From: Polynucleobacter parvulilacunae
GTDB lineage: Bacteria > Pseudomonadota > Gammaproteobacteria > Burkholderiales > Burkholderiaceae
Assembly: GCF_018881715.1 (NCBI RefSeq)
Contig: NZ_JACVPW010000013.1
Span: 1 to 64,000, forward strand
Length of the DNA stretch: 64,000 nucleotides
Reading direction: 5' to 3'
Shown: positions 47,480 to 58,002 of the stretch, piece after piece
Numbering within the stretch: position 1 is the stretch's first letter
How the letters are laid out: each line of letters opens with the position of its first letter
The notes under the pieces: model-generated
Told to the model about the DNA's origin: nothing
Database searches by the model: none
What the model saw: the letters and a program-made list of their open reading frames with translations, nothing else
Made by a program: the position numbers and the translations under genes

Positions 47480-48040
47480 TCAAATTCGTTCAGATGGCAA
47501 AACATCGCGGCTGCGCACATGAAACTCTTTTCCTGTATCCAAGATGCCAGCAGCGCGATCAGCAAAGAACCACTCGAGCGTTTGCTTAACAGTGGGGAAG
47601 GCTAAGTCAGCCCAAGGAATTTCATGTTCATGAAAGAGTGCTACCTCTAAGCTTTCTTCGCCAGCGGAGAATTCTGGTGTTGTCATCGTCGCTAGATAAA
47701 ACAGGTGCACTTGTTCTGCATGCGGCACATTTAACAATGAATAGAGGGGGCCAATTTCTACAACAGCGCCTGCCTCTTCAAGAGTTTCACGTGCGGCACC
47801 ATGACTAGTGCTTTCACCCAACTCCATAAATCCGGCAGGGAGTGTCCAAAAGCCATGACGTGGTTCAATCGCTCGACGACATAAAAGAATCTGTTTGCCA
47901 TACACCGGAATGCTACCCACGACATTACGAGGATTTTGATAATGAATACTGCCGCAGGATTCGCAGACATGACGTTCACGAGAATCATCCGCTGGAATTT
48001 TGATCGTCAATACGGCGGCGCAGTTAGGGCAATACTTCAT
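47480..48040 (-). CDS. Nudix hydrolase with zinc-ribbon N-terminus
   Basis: A 186-residue protein of the NudC-like / ADP-ribose type. The N-terminal zinc ribbon has cysteine pairs CPNCA and CESCG. The Nudix box reads GFMELGESTSHGAARETLEEAG. The substrate, NADH or another nucleoside diphosphate, cannot be fixed. Six bases separate it from aat and nine from pabBC. Confidence 0.88.
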   Translation of the reverse strand: MKYCPNCAAVLTIKIPADDSRERHVCESCGSIHYQNPRNVVGSIPVYGKQILLCRRAIEPRHGFWTLPAGFMELGESTSHGAARETLEEAGAVVEIGPLYSLLNVPHAEQVHLFYLATMTTPEFSAGEESLEVALFHEHEIPWADLAFPTVKQTLEWFFADRAAGILDTGKEFHVRSRDVLPSERI

Positions 48041-48049
48041 GCTGACTTT

Positions 48050-49876
48050 CTAAAAATGGGCTTTGATAGCGCCGCGGAGGGCATTACTAAGGATAATCTC
48101 TTCCGCCATTGAAACATCATTAATAGTCAGGTTAGCTTCACGGGCATTCAGGGAAGGGTCTGCAAGCAGGGCGGCTCGCATGACTCCAGGTAAAAGACCT
48201 GCTGAAACAGGTGGCGTTAGCCACTCAGAGCTGCCTTGGGGTTTAACAAAAATGCTAGTCCTGCCACCTTCAGTCACAAAGCCTTGCTCATTCACAAAAA
48301 GTGCATCAAAACCACCTAGCTGAACCGCTTTTTGCCAAGCTTCATCGTATAAAGTGCGATTGCTGATTTTGTGACGTAATAAAGCATCCCCAGAAAACAT
48401 CGTTACATCACCAGGAAGAATATCTTTAGCCCAAAATATTTTGACAGGCTCATTTGTCTGGTGAATCACAGCGCTAGCAACGGATAGCTCTCCGTTAGGA
48501 GAGAGATCAAGTCTTAATCGATAGGATAGAGATGTATCTAATGATGCGCAGGTCTTCAAGGTTAGCTTCTCTGCATGCTCAGCATCAAAAGCAATTCTTA
48601 AAGCGCGGGCAGAAGCTTGCATACGCTGCAGATGTTCTCGCAGTCGCAGCGGCTCACCTTTAGAGATCGCAATGGTTTCAAATAAACCGGTAGCACTCGG
48701 AAGATCCATGAGAAAGGCCGCCTTAATTCGGCACTCTTGCCATTCTTGGGTTGCATCAGAATCGTTGGTAATACCGGCACCAATACCTAACGAGAAAGTA
48801 GATGCATGAGATTGATTGTCTTGTTCAATTTCCACAGTACGAATTGGAACGCTAAAGGCAAAGTTGCCATTAGGATCAAGCCAACCAAGGGCGCCACAAT
48901 AGTAGCCGCGATCTACAGGCTCTAATTCTTGAATAATTTCCATGCTGCGTTTTTTGGGGGCACCCGTGACAGAGCCACATGGAAAGACTGCCGTAAAAAT
49001 ATCCAACAGGCCTATCTCTGGTTTGATTTGGCCTTGCACGGTAGATGTCATTTGTAAAACATCACCATGTCTGGCAACTTCGAATAGATTGGGAACGGTG
49101 ACTGTTCCCGGTAGAGAGATGCGACTGAGATCATTTCGCAGCAGATCAACAATCATGACGTTCTCTGCTTGATTCTTTGGATCGTCGGATAGGGCACTCG
49201 CTTCTGCAGATAGGGCGCTAGCGGTACCTTTCATTGGCATCGCTTTTAATGTATTGCCATTACGAGCAATAAAAAGTTCTGGCGATTGCGACAATAAAAA
49301 GTGGCCATCATGTTCTATGTAGGCACCAAATCGACCGGGCTGTCGATCTCTTAAGCGACTATAGAGACTTAGTGGAGCGCCATACGTCTTGCCGGTAATG
49401 CGATAGGTGTGATTGATCTGATAGCTATCGCCACTGCGAATATATTCTTGTATTGCTTCAATATCAGTAGAAAATTGCTCCTCATCCAGAGAGGCCTGCA
49501 CATCCAACACCCCAGCACCTGTATCGGAACGATCAAGTAAGGCTAGCTTACTGGAGATGTAGTGATCTATATCTTGCTTAGAAAGTGTTTTGAAGTCCGC
49601 AAAAGACCAGGCCTCGATGAGGGGGTGAGGGCTACCTGAGTAATTTACACGTGCTGGCAGTTTGTGAATCAATCTGCCTAGTTCGTAAGCAAAGGCCGAG
49701 ACGACATATTCACCTCTGGCTAAAGCGGTAGATATTTCTGTGAAGCAATTTTTTACCGCCGCTAAATCTTCTTCTGGATTGCCGCTAGGTAGTACGCGCC
49801 AATAATGAAGCGCGTTTTCATAGAGGCGGCTAGTGGGCGAGGCCGCGGTGCTTTGCGCATCATCGAGCAAAATCAT
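48050..49876 (-). CDS. pabBC: Aminodeoxychorismate synthase / lyase fusion (PabB-PabC)
   Basis: A 608-residue fusion for folate precursor synthesis. The N-terminal PabB-like domain (about 1-390) converts chorismate to 4-amino-4-deoxychorismate (SYQINHTYRI, MPMKGTA, DLLRNDL and GSVTGAPK motifs). The C-terminal PabC-like domain (about 395-608), in the branched-chain-aminotransferase fold, releases 4-aminobenzoate. Fusion is common in betaproteobacteria. Confidence 0.92.
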   Translation of the reverse strand: MILLDDAQSTAASPTSRLYENALHYWRVLPSGNPEEDLAAVKNCFTEISTALARGEYVVSAFAYELGRLIHKLPARVNYSGSPHPLIEAWSFADFKTLSKQDIDHYISSKLALLDRSDTGAGVLDVQASLDEEQFSTDIEAIQEYIRSGDSYQINHTYRITGKTYGAPLSLYSRLRDRQPGRFGAYIEHDGHFLLSQSPELFIARNGNTLKAMPMKGTASALSAEASALSDDPKNQAENVMIVDLLRNDLSRISLPGTVTVPNLFEVARHGDVLQMTSTVQGQIKPEIGLLDIFTAVFPCGSVTGAPKKRSMEIIQELEPVDRGYYCGALGWLDPNGNFAFSVPIRTVEIEQDNQSHASTFSLGIGAGITNDSDATQEWQECRIKAAFLMDLPSATGLFETIAISKGEPLRLREHLQRMQASARALRIAFDAEHAEKLTLKTCASLDTSLSYRLRLDLSPNGELSVASAVIHQTNEPVKIFWAKDILPGDVTMFSGDALLRHKISNRTLYDEAWQKAVQLGGFDALFVNEQGFVTEGGRTSIFVKPQGSSEWLTPPVSAGLLPGVMRAALLADPSLNAREANLTINDVSMAEEIILSNALRGAIKAHF

Positions 49877-49900
49877 CGCGGCTAACCCAGTAAGTTCTGT

Positions 49901-50482
49901 TTATTTCAGAATCGTAGCAGATTCAATGGTGACGGTCTTGCTTGGAACATCGGCCATTCTGCCCATGCGTGGAGCAGGCGCAACCATCGTTGGTATCTTG
50001 CGAATGGCATCAATGGTTTGTGTGCCAGAGATCACTTTGCCAAACACTGTATAGCCGTTACCCATGGCATTAGGGTAGTCCAAGCCTGCATTGTCTTTAA
50101 CGTTAATAAAGAATTGTGCAGTAGCGGAATCTGGGTCGGATGTGCGAGCCATTGCAATCGTATAGGCATTATTCTTTAAGCCATTCTGCGCTTCAGAAAC
50201 TACTGGAGCATCTGTTGGTTTCTGATTAAGGTCAGCAGTAAAGCCACCACCCTGAATCATGAAGCCATCGATTACACGATGAAAGATCGTACCGTTATAA
50301 AAACCGCTCTTCACATAATTTAAAAAGTTAGCAGTTGTCTTTGGTGCCTTAACGTCATCTAGTTCCACCACAAAGTTACCCATGGTCGTTTTGAACTCTA
50401 CCTTTGGGCCTGCAAAAGCTTGACTAGAAAAGCAAAAAAAACAAGAGAAGGCAACAACAAGGGCAACTAATAGCTTACGCAT
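49901..50482 (-). CDS. Periplasmic peptidyl-prolyl cis-trans isomerase, cyclophilin
   Basis: A 193-residue cyclophilin with a signal peptide (LVALVVAFSCFFCFSSQAFA). Core motifs are FHRVIDGFMIQGGGF and AQFFINVKDN; the catalytic arginine is in FHRV. It helps outer-membrane or periplasmic protein folding, like PpiA of E. coli. Confidence 0.92.
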   Translation of the reverse strand: MRKLLVALVVAFSCFFCFSSQAFAGPKVEFKTTMGNFVVELDDVKAPKTTANFLNYVKSGFYNGTIFHRVIDGFMIQGGGFTADLNQKPTDAPVVSEAQNGLKNNAYTIAMARTSDPDSATAQFFINVKDNAGLDYPNAMGNGYTVFGKVISGTQTIDAIRKIPTMVAPAPRMGRMADVPSKTVTIESATILK

Positions 50483-50555
50483 AAGAACTCCTTAAATAAA
50501 AAATAGCTTGTGTCTGATTGTATTGCTCAATAACGCGGGAGGGGTAAATGGGCCT

Positions 50556-51182
50556 TTAGTCCAGTCCATTAGGAACATTGCCGGCATAGGCATAAGAAGC
50601 CTCTGCAAACATGCCAGGTCTAGCGAGGTAATCCAAGGTCCAGTCAATGGTGTCGACGCCCCAAAAGCAATGTTGGTTCACTATGATGGCGGGCACTCCA
50701 AATGCGCCATCAGCTTTAGCTTGATTGGTATTGGCAATCAGCTTAGCCTTCACTTCAGGACTTGCTGGTTTGGGCGTATCCGCAGACAAGCCTAGGTAAG
50801 TACAAAATTCTGGCCAGGATAGATTGGGATCTTTGCCTTCCACCCAAACGTAATCAAAAGCGCGCTCAACCATTTGCCAATCTGCATTCTGTTCAACTAG
50901 GAGCCGTTGTGCAGCAACTGTCATAAAGGGATGATGTTCAGGAAAGCGAAAAGGGATGCCGAGTTTTTCAGCTTGCCAAACGCAAAACTGATAGGTATGA
51001 GGGCGTTTCGCAGCCACTTCACCTGGACCTTTGTTTTCGGAGGCGCGGAGTAGGCCGCCCAGCAGGATGGGAACAGGCGTGATATCTAGCTTGCCTTCAA
51101 GGCGTTGTCGTTGCTTGACATAAAGATAGGCAAAGGGAGAAACAATATCGTAATAAAAGGTGGCCGCAATCTTTTTGCTCAT
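50556..51182 (-). CDS. DsbA-family 2-hydroxychromene-2-carboxylate isomerase-like protein
   Basis: A 208-residue thioredoxin-fold protein of the DSBA/HCCA group. The N-terminus (YYDIVSPFAYLY) carries a Ser in place of the DsbA CxxC, as in glutathione-dependent isomerases, and the cis-Pro loop reads FGVPAIIV. The native substrate is unknown; there are no naphthalene-degradation genes nearby. Confidence 0.88.
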   Translation of the reverse strand: MSKKIAATFYYDIVSPFAYLYVKQRQRLEGKLDITPVPILLGGLLRASENKGPGEVAAKRPHTYQFCVWQAEKLGIPFRFPEHHPFMTVAAQRLLVEQNADWQMVERAFDYVWVEGKDPNLSWPEFCTYLGLSADTPKPASPEVKAKLIANTNQAKADGAFGVPAIIVNQHCFWGVDTIDWTLDYLARPGMFAEASYAYAGNVPNGLD

Positions 51183-51207
51183 ATTGCCTTACCCTTTATT
51201 TGCTTCA

Positions 51208-52521
51208 TTATTTTTTCTGATGCTCATCATCAAGCTTTTTCAAGAAAGCCAACTTCTCTTTAATTTGTGACTCAAGCCCTCGTTCTACCGGCTCATACCA
51301 ATGCTGCTCTTTCATACCATCTGGTAGATAGGATTCACCAGCAGCATAGCCATGAGGCTCATCATGGGCATAGCGATACGCTTTGCCATGACCAAGCTCT
51401 TTCATTAATTTTGTTGGGGCGTTGCGCAGATGGTTGGGTACAGGCTTGGATTGATCATTGGCTACATAGGCGCGGGCTTCATTAAATGCGTTGTAACTTG
51501 CATTACTCTTAGAGGCGACAGCAAGATAAACCACTGTTTGTCCCAGTGCCAGCTCACCCTCAGGGGAGCCCAGTCTCTCAAAAGTCTGCGCCGCATCGTT
51601 CGCTAACTGCATCGCCCTTGGATCAGCTAGACCAATATCTTCCCAAGCCATTCGAATGATGCGTCTGGCTAGATAGCGTGGGTCTGCGCCACCATCAAGC
51701 ATGCGGCAAAACCAATACAAGGCAGCATCAGGATTGGAGCCGCGTACCGATTTATGTAGGGCAGAGATTTGATCGTAGAAATGATCGCCGCCCTTATCAA
51801 AGCGCCGTGCTTGAGCACTTAGCGCATTTTCAATAAATTGCTGATCAACCACTTTAATTTCAGCATTTGGTGTGAGGGCTGCGTTGCGTACTTGTTCTAC
51901 TAAGTTGAGAAGGCGCCGAGCATCACCATCTGCATTGGCGATGAGCGTATCAATCGCAGTAGATTCAAATTGCACATCCGGCAATGCATATTGGTGCGCG
52001 CGATCAAAGAGCGACTTTAGTTCTTCAGGGGTCAGCGACTTCAGCACATAAACCTGGGCACGCGATAAGAGTGCGGAGTTCACCTCAAATGAAGGGTTCT
52101 CGGTGGTAGCGCCAATAAAGGTGAAGAGACCTGATTCCACATGGGGCAGCAGGGCATCCTGCTGGCTTTTATTAAAGCGGTGAATCTCATCCACAAACAA
52201 AATGGTTTGCTTGCCATACTGATCCATATTCTGCTGGGCTTGTTCAATGGCTTCGCGGATCTCTTTCACGCCAGCCAGAACAGCCGAGATCGCAATGAAC
52301 TCACGATCAAATGCCCTGGCTGAGAGACGTGCCAGCGTAGTTTTACCAACGCCTGGAGGGCCCCACAAAATCATCGAGTGCGGTTTGCCAGAAGCAAAAG
52401 CAAGATTAAGTGGTTTACCGTTGGCTAATAAATGGGTTTGCCCAATGACTTCTTCAATCGTTTTTGGACGCAAGGCTTCCGCTAAGGGTGGCGGTGGCGC
52501 ATTTTCAAAAAGATTGCTCAT
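51208..52521 (-). CDS. rarA: Replication-associated recombination protein A
   Basis: AAA+ clamp-loader-like ATPase that acts at stalled replication forks. The 437-residue protein has Walker A ([16 protein letters not shown]), Walker B ([23 protein letters not shown]), sensor 1 ([13 protein letters not shown]) and the C-terminal MgsA/RarA domain ([25 protein letters not shown]). Related names are mgsA and WRNIP1. Confidence 0.96.
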   Translation of the reverse strand: MSNLFENAPPPPLAEALRPKTIEEVIGQTHLLANGKPLNLAFASGKPHSMILWGPPGVGKTTLARLSARAFDREFIAISAVLAGVKEIREAIEQAQQNMDQYGKQTILFVDEIHRFNKSQQDALLPHVESGLFTFIGATTENPSFEVNSALLSRAQVYVLKSLTPEELKSLFDRAHQYALPDVQFESTAIDTLIANADGDARRLLNLVEQVRNAALTPNAEIKVVDQQFIENALSAQARRFDKGGDHFYDQISALHKSVRGSNPDAALYWFCRMLDGGADPRYLARRIIRMAWEDIGLADPRAMQLANDAAQTFERLGSPEGELALGQTVVYLAVASKSNASYNAFNEARAYVANDQSKPVPNHLRNAPTKLMKELGHGKAYRYAHDEPHGYAAGESYLPDGMKEQHWYEPVERGLESQIKEKLAFLKKLDDEHQKK

Positions 52522-52525
52522 TGCA

Positions 52526-53005
52526 TCAGGCTTGAATAAAGAGAATGACTAAAGATGCCCATGTTAAACATCCAGCAGCAATATAGGTTAAGCGATTGCG
52601 CATCGTCATGAATGCTAAGCGGGTAGCCTCATCAGCAAAATAGTATTGATAGGTATTCTGATCAATATTGCGCTGAATAATCAAAGTAGACGCTAAGATA
52701 AGCAAGCCAACCGGAATGTAAATATGAAGGGCTACCCAAGCAACCAGTGCGGGAATAACACCCCAAATCCAAGCATTGCGGTCTTCCCAGCGGTCACCAG
52801 CAGGCGCTTTACCCAAGAGGTGCAAATTAGCGCCCCAGTGCAACGCACCCATGAATGAAGTGATTACAGCGCCATAGCCTGCTAAAGACTCAGCGCTTAA
52901 ATAATTGATTGGCGTTGGCGCTAGCTGAACCATGAGGGCTAAACCAATAAATGGAATAAGACCGGCGTAGCCGAGCTTGCGAACTAAAGGTGGGATGGGA
53001 TTCAC
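52526..53005 (-). CDS. DUF3429 membrane protein
   Basis: A 159-residue polytopic protein with about five hydrophobic segments (LGYAGLIPFIGLALMVQLA, YGAVITSFMGALHWG, WGVIPALVAWVALHI). It matches the general pattern of DUF3429, a membrane family of unknown role. Four bases separate it from rarA. Confidence 0.75.
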   Translation of the reverse strand: MNPIPPLVRKLGYAGLIPFIGLALMVQLAPTPINYLSAESLAGYGAVITSFMGALHWGANLHLLGKAPAGDRWEDRNAWIWGVIPALVAWVALHIYIPVGLLILASTLIIQRNIDQNTYQYYFADEATRLAFMTMRNRLTYIAAGCLTWASLVILFIQA

Positions 53006-53041
53006 GATAAAGTTTTCTAAGTTGATGAGATATGAATCAAG

Positions 53042-53896
53042 TTATTTGTCGTAGGTGTAAACGCCGCGGCCAGTTTTGCGACCGAGATATCCAGCAGCAA
53101 CCATTTCACGAAGTAGTGGGCAAGGGCGGTATTTAGAGTCGCTGAAGTTTTCAAAATAGACTTCCATGACTGCTAAGCAAGTGTCCAGGCCAATTAAGTC
53201 GGCTAAAGCTAAAGGCCCAATCGGTTGGTTGCAACCTAGCTTCATACCAGCGTCTATGTCTTCTGGGCTAGCTAGTCCTTCAGATAAAACAAAGAACGCT
53301 TCGTTAATCATCGGCAGCAAAATGCGGTTCACTACAAAGCCTGGTGAGTTCTTCACGGTAATGGGCTCTTTGCCAACGCGTTTAGCCATCTCAATAATGG
53401 CAGCATGCGTTGTATCACTAGTTTGCAGACCACGAATCACTTCCACCAAGGCCATCAGGGGAGGTGGATTAAAGAAGTGCATACCAATAAAGCGTGCAGG
53501 ATTGGAATCCAGCGCTGCAAGTTTAGTAATCGACAGTGAAGATGTATTAGTTGCAATGATGGTGTCTTTATCAACAATCTCATCGACTTGCTTCAGAATC
53601 TTTTCTTTAATTGCTTGGTTCTCAGTCGCAGCCTCAATAACCAATCCCAAACCTTTGAAATCAGCATAAGAGGTGCTGCCTTTAATACGTTTAAGCGCAG
53701 CTTCTTTTGCTTCAACAGTCAGCGTTTCTTTTTTGACAAGGCGATCTAAGCTTTTGCTAATTTGTTCGAGGCCACGCTGTACAGCAGCTTCGTTAATGTC
53801 AACCATGACTACATCAAGGCCTGCAACAGCACAAACTTGCGCAATTCCGTTGCCCATAGTGCCTGCACCAATGACGCCTACTGATTGAATACTCAT
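53042..53896 (-). CDS. 3-hydroxybutyryl-CoA dehydrogenase
   Basis: A 284-residue NAD(P)-dependent dehydrogenase acting on (S)-3-hydroxybutyryl-CoA, in fatty-acid or butanoate metabolism. The Rossmann start is GVIGAGTMGNGIAQVCAVAG and the family signature GFVVNRILLPMINEA is clear; the catalytic His and Glu lie near IGMHFFNPPPLM. The family symbols are hbd or paaH. Confidence 0.93.
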   Translation of the reverse strand: MSIQSVGVIGAGTMGNGIAQVCAVAGLDVVMVDINEAAVQRGLEQISKSLDRLVKKETLTVEAKEAALKRIKGSTSYADFKGLGLVIEAATENQAIKEKILKQVDEIVDKDTIIATNTSSLSITKLAALDSNPARFIGMHFFNPPPLMALVEVIRGLQTSDTTHAAIIEMAKRVGKEPITVKNSPGFVVNRILLPMINEAFFVLSEGLASPEDIDAGMKLGCNQPIGPLALADLIGLDTCLAVMEVYFENFSDSKYRPCPLLREMVAAGYLGRKTGRGVYTYDK

Positions 53897-53897
53897 C

Positions 53898-54629
53898 TTA
53901 TTTCCTCTTTTGATACTGGGTTAAACCAAATAACTGCTCTCGTGCCTTGTCATCATGCAAAGGCTTACGTAATGCTGTTAATACTTCGCAACCACGCTTA
54001 ACTGCTGGTCGCGCACCAATCTTTTCAAACCACTTTTTGAAATGCGGATACTCGTTGATATCAATCCCTTGATTTTTCCAGTTACGAGTCCATGGATAAA
54101 TCGCAATATCGGCAATCGAATAGGATTTGCCTGCAATATAAGGATTATCTTTCAGTTGACTATCCAATACTCCATAGATGCGTTTGGCTTCATTGGTGTA
54201 ACGGTTGATGGCGTATTCAATTTTCTCAGGTGCGTAGAGGCGGAAGTGGTGGTTTTGTCCAAGCATGGGACCTAAGCCGCCCATTTGGAACATCAGCCAT
54301 TGCAGTACTTCGTACTTGCCGCGGGTATCTTTAGGCAAGAATTTGCCAGTCTTGCCGGCTAGATAGAGGAGGATAGCGCCCGATTCAAAAAGGCTGATTG
54401 GTTTGCCGTCTGGTCCGTTTGGATCAACGATTGCTGGAATCTTGTTATTAGGGCTAATTTTTAAAAAGGCTTTGGCGAATTGATCTCCAGCGCCAATATC
54501 AATTGGGTGCGCGATCCAATCTTTTCCTAAACGATAGCCACACTCTTCGAGCATGATATGAATCTTATGACCATTTGGGGTAGGCCAGCTGTAGACATCA
54601 ATTACGTTATTGGATTTAGGGTTTGCCAT
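53898..54629 (-). CDS. Glutathione S-transferase, YfcG/Ure2p-like
   Basis: A 243-residue GST. The N-terminal thioredoxin domain (VYSWPTPNGHKIHIMLEE) matches Ure2p/YfcG-like disulfide reductases, with ISPNNKIPAI and LFESGAILLYLA lining the glutathione site. The start at 54629 is chosen because the longer frame is unrelated. One base separates it from the dehydrogenase gene. Confidence 0.9.
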   Translation of the reverse strand: MANPKSNNVIDVYSWPTPNGHKIHIMLEECGYRLGKDWIAHPIDIGAGDQFAKAFLKISPNNKIPAIVDPNGPDGKPISLFESGAILLYLAGKTGKFLPKDTRGKYEVLQWLMFQMGGLGPMLGQNHHFRLYAPEKIEYAINRYTNEAKRIYGVLDSQLKDNPYIAGKSYSIADIAIYPWTRNWKNQGIDINEYPHFKKWFEKIGARPAVKRGCEVLTALRKPLHDDKAREQLFGLTQYQKRK

Positions 54630-54637
54630 ATTGGCCT

Positions 54638-55834
54638 CTATAAAGTTTGTAAACGCTCTAATGCATTTGTGAGAGTCTGCTCTTGCTTTGCAAAACAAAA
54701 ACGAATGACGCCAGACTCGGTGGGTTGATCATAAAAAGCTGAAACTGGAATGGCGGCTACCCCAATTTCAGTAGTAAGCCATTTACAAAAATCAGCTTCA
54801 CTCAATTTTGCTTGAGGGATATTTAATAAAGAGTAGTCGACACATTGAAAATACGTCCCAGGTGTTGGCAGCAATTTAAATTTTGTCTTGCTTAATCCGG
54901 ATCTAAAAAAATCTCGCTTAGCCTGATAAAAGGCTGGCAGATTTAAATAATGATCCGCGTTGGAAAGATAGGATGCCAGGCCGTATTGCATGGGCGTATT
55001 AACTGTAAAGACATTGAACTGGTGAACTTTACGAAACTCTTTGGTCATTGCGGGTGGGGCTGCAACGTAGCCTACTTTCCAGCCAGTCACGTGATAAGTC
55101 TTACCAAAGCTAGAAACTACAAAGCTCCTGGCTGCAAGCTCTGGGTGGGAGGCAACGCTATGATGCTTTGCGCCGTCATAGACCATATGTTCATAGACTT
55201 CATCACTCAAAATCAATGCAGATGTATTGCGCACTAAATCTGCAAGGCGATCTAGATCCTTCTCACTCCAAACCATCCCGGTAGGATTATGCGGAGTGTT
55301 GATAATGATTAATCGGGTCTTAGAATTTATTGCTTTGGCTAATGCATCCCAAGGAATTTCATAATAAGCCACTTGCCCAGATTCATTGCGAACAACTTGC
55401 AAAGAGATGGCAATCGTTTTACCGCCAGCTAATTCAATAGAAGGTCGATAGCTGTCATAAGCTGGTTCGATGATGATGACTTCATCACCTGGGCTAACGC
55501 AAGCGAGTATGGCCGTCAGAATTCCTTGTGTGCCACCAGCGGTGATAGTGATTTCACTATCGGCATCGTAGTGATGGCTGTATAGGTTTTCAATCTTCTG
55601 GCTAACACCATTACGCAATTCCGCAATACCAATCATTGGCGGGTATTGATTGCGATCTGCCAGCATGGCAGTATTTACTTCTTCAATCAGTTTTCGATCG
55701 CACGGAAAATCTGGAAAACCTTGCCCAAGATTAATCGCTTGATGCTCGGCAGCAAGCGCAGACATGACCGTAAAGATCGTCGTGCCAACTTGGGGTAAGC
55801 GGCTTGGAAAAGAGGGGGTTTCTAGCGGGTTCAT
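54638..55834 (-). CDS. PLP-dependent aminotransferase (methionine aminotransferase-like, YbdL)
   Basis: A 398-residue class I/II aminotransferase. The PLP Lys lies in SSFGKTYHVTGWKVGY; the NPTG motif reads NTPHNPTGMVW. It is near YbdL, which accepts methionine with keto acids in methionine salvage. Eight bases separate it from the GST start. Confidence 0.88.
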   Translation of the reverse strand: MNPLETPSFPSRLPQVGTTIFTVMSALAAEHQAINLGQGFPDFPCDRKLIEEVNTAMLADRNQYPPMIGIAELRNGVSQKIENLYSHHYDADSEITITAGGTQGILTAILACVSPGDEVIIIEPAYDSYRPSIELAGGKTIAISLQVVRNESGQVAYYEIPWDALAKAINSKTRLIIINTPHNPTGMVWSEKDLDRLADLVRNTSALILSDEVYEHMVYDGAKHHSVASHPELAARSFVVSSFGKTYHVTGWKVGYVAAPPAMTKEFRKVHQFNVFTVNTPMQYGLASYLSNADHYLNLPAFYQAKRDFFRSGLSKTKFKLLPTPGTYFQCVDYSLLNIPQAKLSEADFCKWLTTEIGVAAIPVSAFYDQPTESGVIRFCFAKQEQTLTNALERLQTL

Positions 55835-55919
55835 GACGGTAGAGGGTGGCTGTCTGTCTTTTAAAGCGGATATATCCGGTAGTCGCTAGAATGGTAAAAA
55901 TACATTAACAAATTGTGCC

Positions 55920-56696
55920 ATGCTGATCGTTCTTTCACCTGCTAAATCCTTGGATTACAAGACCCCTACCAAGGTCAAGGCACCAACCTTGCCTGAGTTT
56001 GTCTCAGAATCTGCCAAGCTGATTGCCGATCTCAAGAAGTTAGCCCCGCAAGATGTTGCCAAATTAATGGGTTTATCTGACCAATTGGCGACCCTGAACG
56101 TTGGTCGTTACCGAGATTGGTCCAAGAAATTCACCGAGGAGAACAGCAAGCCGGCAATTTATGCTTTTGACGGAGATGTTTACGATGGGTTTGACGTCAA
56201 AACCTTGGATACAAAGTCTGTTCAGTTTGCCCAGGACCATATTCGGATTCTGTCTGGTCTCTATGGAGCGCTCAAGCCCTTGGATTTAATGCAGCCCTAC
56301 CGCCTGGAGATGGGGACTTCATTCAAAAATGCCAGGGGTAAAGATCTCTATGCGTTTTGGGGGAGCCGCGTAACCGATTCCATTAAGAAGGTTCTAGAAA
56401 AGCAAAAGAAGCCTGTGCTGCTAAATTTGGCATCAGAAGAGTATTTCAAGGTGCTCCAGCCCAAAGAGTTAGATTGCCAAGTGATCTCCCCGGTGTTTCA
56501 GGATGCCAAGGATGGCAAGTACAAGATTATTTCTTTTTATGCCAAGCGTGCTCGCGGCTTAATGGCGCGTTACGTGGTTGAAAACCGCATTACTGATCCA
56601 GTAGATTTAAAAGGTTTTAACTTAGGCGGATATAAGTACTATGCTGCAGAATCTAAAGTGGACAAGCCAGTATTTAGAAGGGCAGAAAGAAAATAA
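55920..56696 (+). CDS. yaaA: Peroxide stress protein YaaA
   Basis: A 258-residue DUF328/YaaA protein that limits free iron and DNA damage during peroxide stress in E. coli. Typical motifs are [13 protein letters not shown] at the start, [23 protein letters not shown]-type segment in the middle, and the C-terminal [14 protein letters not shown]. The stop overlaps the next start (TAATG). Confidence 0.94.
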   Translation: MLIVLSPAKSLDYKTPTKVKAPTLPEFVSESAKLIADLKKLAPQDVAKLMGLSDQLATLNVGRYRDWSKKFTEENSKPAIYAFDGDVYDGFDVKTLDTKSVQFAQDHIRILSGLYGALKPLDLMQPYRLEMGTSFKNARGKDLYAFWGSRVTDSIKKVLEKQKKPVLLNLASEEYFKVLQPKELDCQVISPVFQDAKDGKYKIISFYAKRARGLMARYVVENRITDPVDLKGFNLGGYKYYAAESKVDKPVFRRAERK

Positions 56697-57907
56697 TGGC
56701 CGTACATCGCACTAAAACTTCACAACGCAATTCTCCTGAGGTGGAGAAGTTGGTGGCTGACGCTATTTCTTTGGCCGCATCCGGAAGTCAAGTCGAAGAT
56801 CGTTTTTGGGAAGAGCGCCTGAATGTTCGCCTAATGCGCTTACTCAAAAGTCAAAATCAAAATGTGATTGATGCTGCTCTGGATCAAACCTTCCGCATCA
56901 ATACCGTGGCATTTGAGGTGCTGGCAGATATTGCAGAAACCTTGGCAGAGTCATTAAAGCTTGAGCATGAAGGGCAGGAGTGGGATGTGTTGTTATTGGC
57001 AATGCCGATTGTTGCTCACACGCGCTACCAAATCCCATCGGGCCCACTACCAGCAAATATTATTGAATCCACCGCGCAAGCTTTGCACGCCGCAATTGCT
57101 TCAACAGACACTCGCATAGCGATTGTTCCTTGGCTCTACAGTATTGATCAAATGCCGCATTCGCATTGCCAAACGCGTATTCTGACTGAAGCTTTAGCAA
57201 CTGCTGCAATCTCTGGAAAAGACGTCAAGCTTGAGTTACGCGATATGTCAGAAACCATTGCTGTCTTAGCTGATCCGCGTTTCATTATTGCTGCCCTAAG
57301 CGCGCCAGCTGGCTCCCCGATATTCCGTTGGCAAGCAGAGCCACCGGCTCGTCAAGAGCGTGGCGTCAGTTTGATTGGTTGGCAAAATGCAATGCAAGAA
57401 CCAATTGCCTCGCTCATGCCTGGTTGTGAGTTTGAATTGTTATTGCCAGAGGCTTATTTCACCAACTGCCGCTTGGCAGATAAACATGTGCGACCTTTAA
57501 GTATTCGTGCAGCGGTGAATTTCTTAGAGAGCACTCTCGGAATAATGCCCGCTGGCTTATCGTGTGTCGTTGGCGCCTTTGGTGAGGAGCAGGCTGATGA
57601 ATACCGCATTTCATTTAGTGCCAAAGGCTCATCAGAAGTCATGTACGGCGTAATCTGGCCCTTGTATGACCGCGAGAGTGTAGCGGGCGATGCCTTAAAT
57701 GACTTATCCGATGATGAGAGTCCGATTAAAAAGATTTGCGATGCTTTGCATGATGCCGGAGTGGAGGATGTCTTCCGTCACGCGATGTTATTTGATCCAG
57801 AGCTCTGCGATGACTGTGGTGCGCCGCTATTTCCAGATCGTTCTGGAGAAGCTGTACATGCTGAGATGCCTGATGATGCGCCATCACAGCAGCCTTTGTT
57901 TCACTAG
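56696..57907 (+). CDS. DUF2863 family protein
   Basis: A 403-residue soluble protein of a family seen mainly in betaproteobacteria, with no assigned function. A C-terminal CDDCGAPLFPD motif resembles half of a zinc-binding site. The start overlaps the yaaA stop by one base, so the two are translationally coupled. It could therefore share the peroxide/iron context, but this is only inference. Confidence 0.8.
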   Translation: MAVHRTKTSQRNSPEVEKLVADAISLAASGSQVEDRFWEERLNVRLMRLLKSQNQNVIDAALDQTFRINTVAFEVLADIAETLAESLKLEHEGQEWDVLLLAMPIVAHTRYQIPSGPLPANIIESTAQALHAAIASTDTRIAIVPWLYSIDQMPHSHCQTRILTEALATAAISGKDVKLELRDMSETIAVLADPRFIIAALSAPAGSPIFRWQAEPPARQERGVSLIGWQNAMQEPIASLMPGCEFELLLPEAYFTNCRLADKHVRPLSIRAAVNFLESTLGIMPAGLSCVVGAFGEEQADEYRISFSAKGSSEVMYGVIWPLYDRESVAGDALNDLSDDESPIKKICDALHDAGVEDVFRHAMLFDPELCDDCGAPLFPDRSGEAVHAEMPDDAPSQQPLFH

Positions 57908-57954
57908 AGAAAATAATGAAATAATAAAGAAACGATGAAGAAAAACTAAGTAAT

Positions 57955-57982
57955 AAAAAAGCCGCAACTAAGCGGCTTTTTT
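57955..57982. terminator. Bidirectional intrinsic terminator
   Basis: GCCGC / GCGGC with A-run before and T-run after, closing the DUF2863 gene on the plus strand and the small secreted-protein gene on the minus strand. Confidence 0.85.
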
Positions 57983-58002
57983 ATTTGATGCAATCTCAGA
58001 AA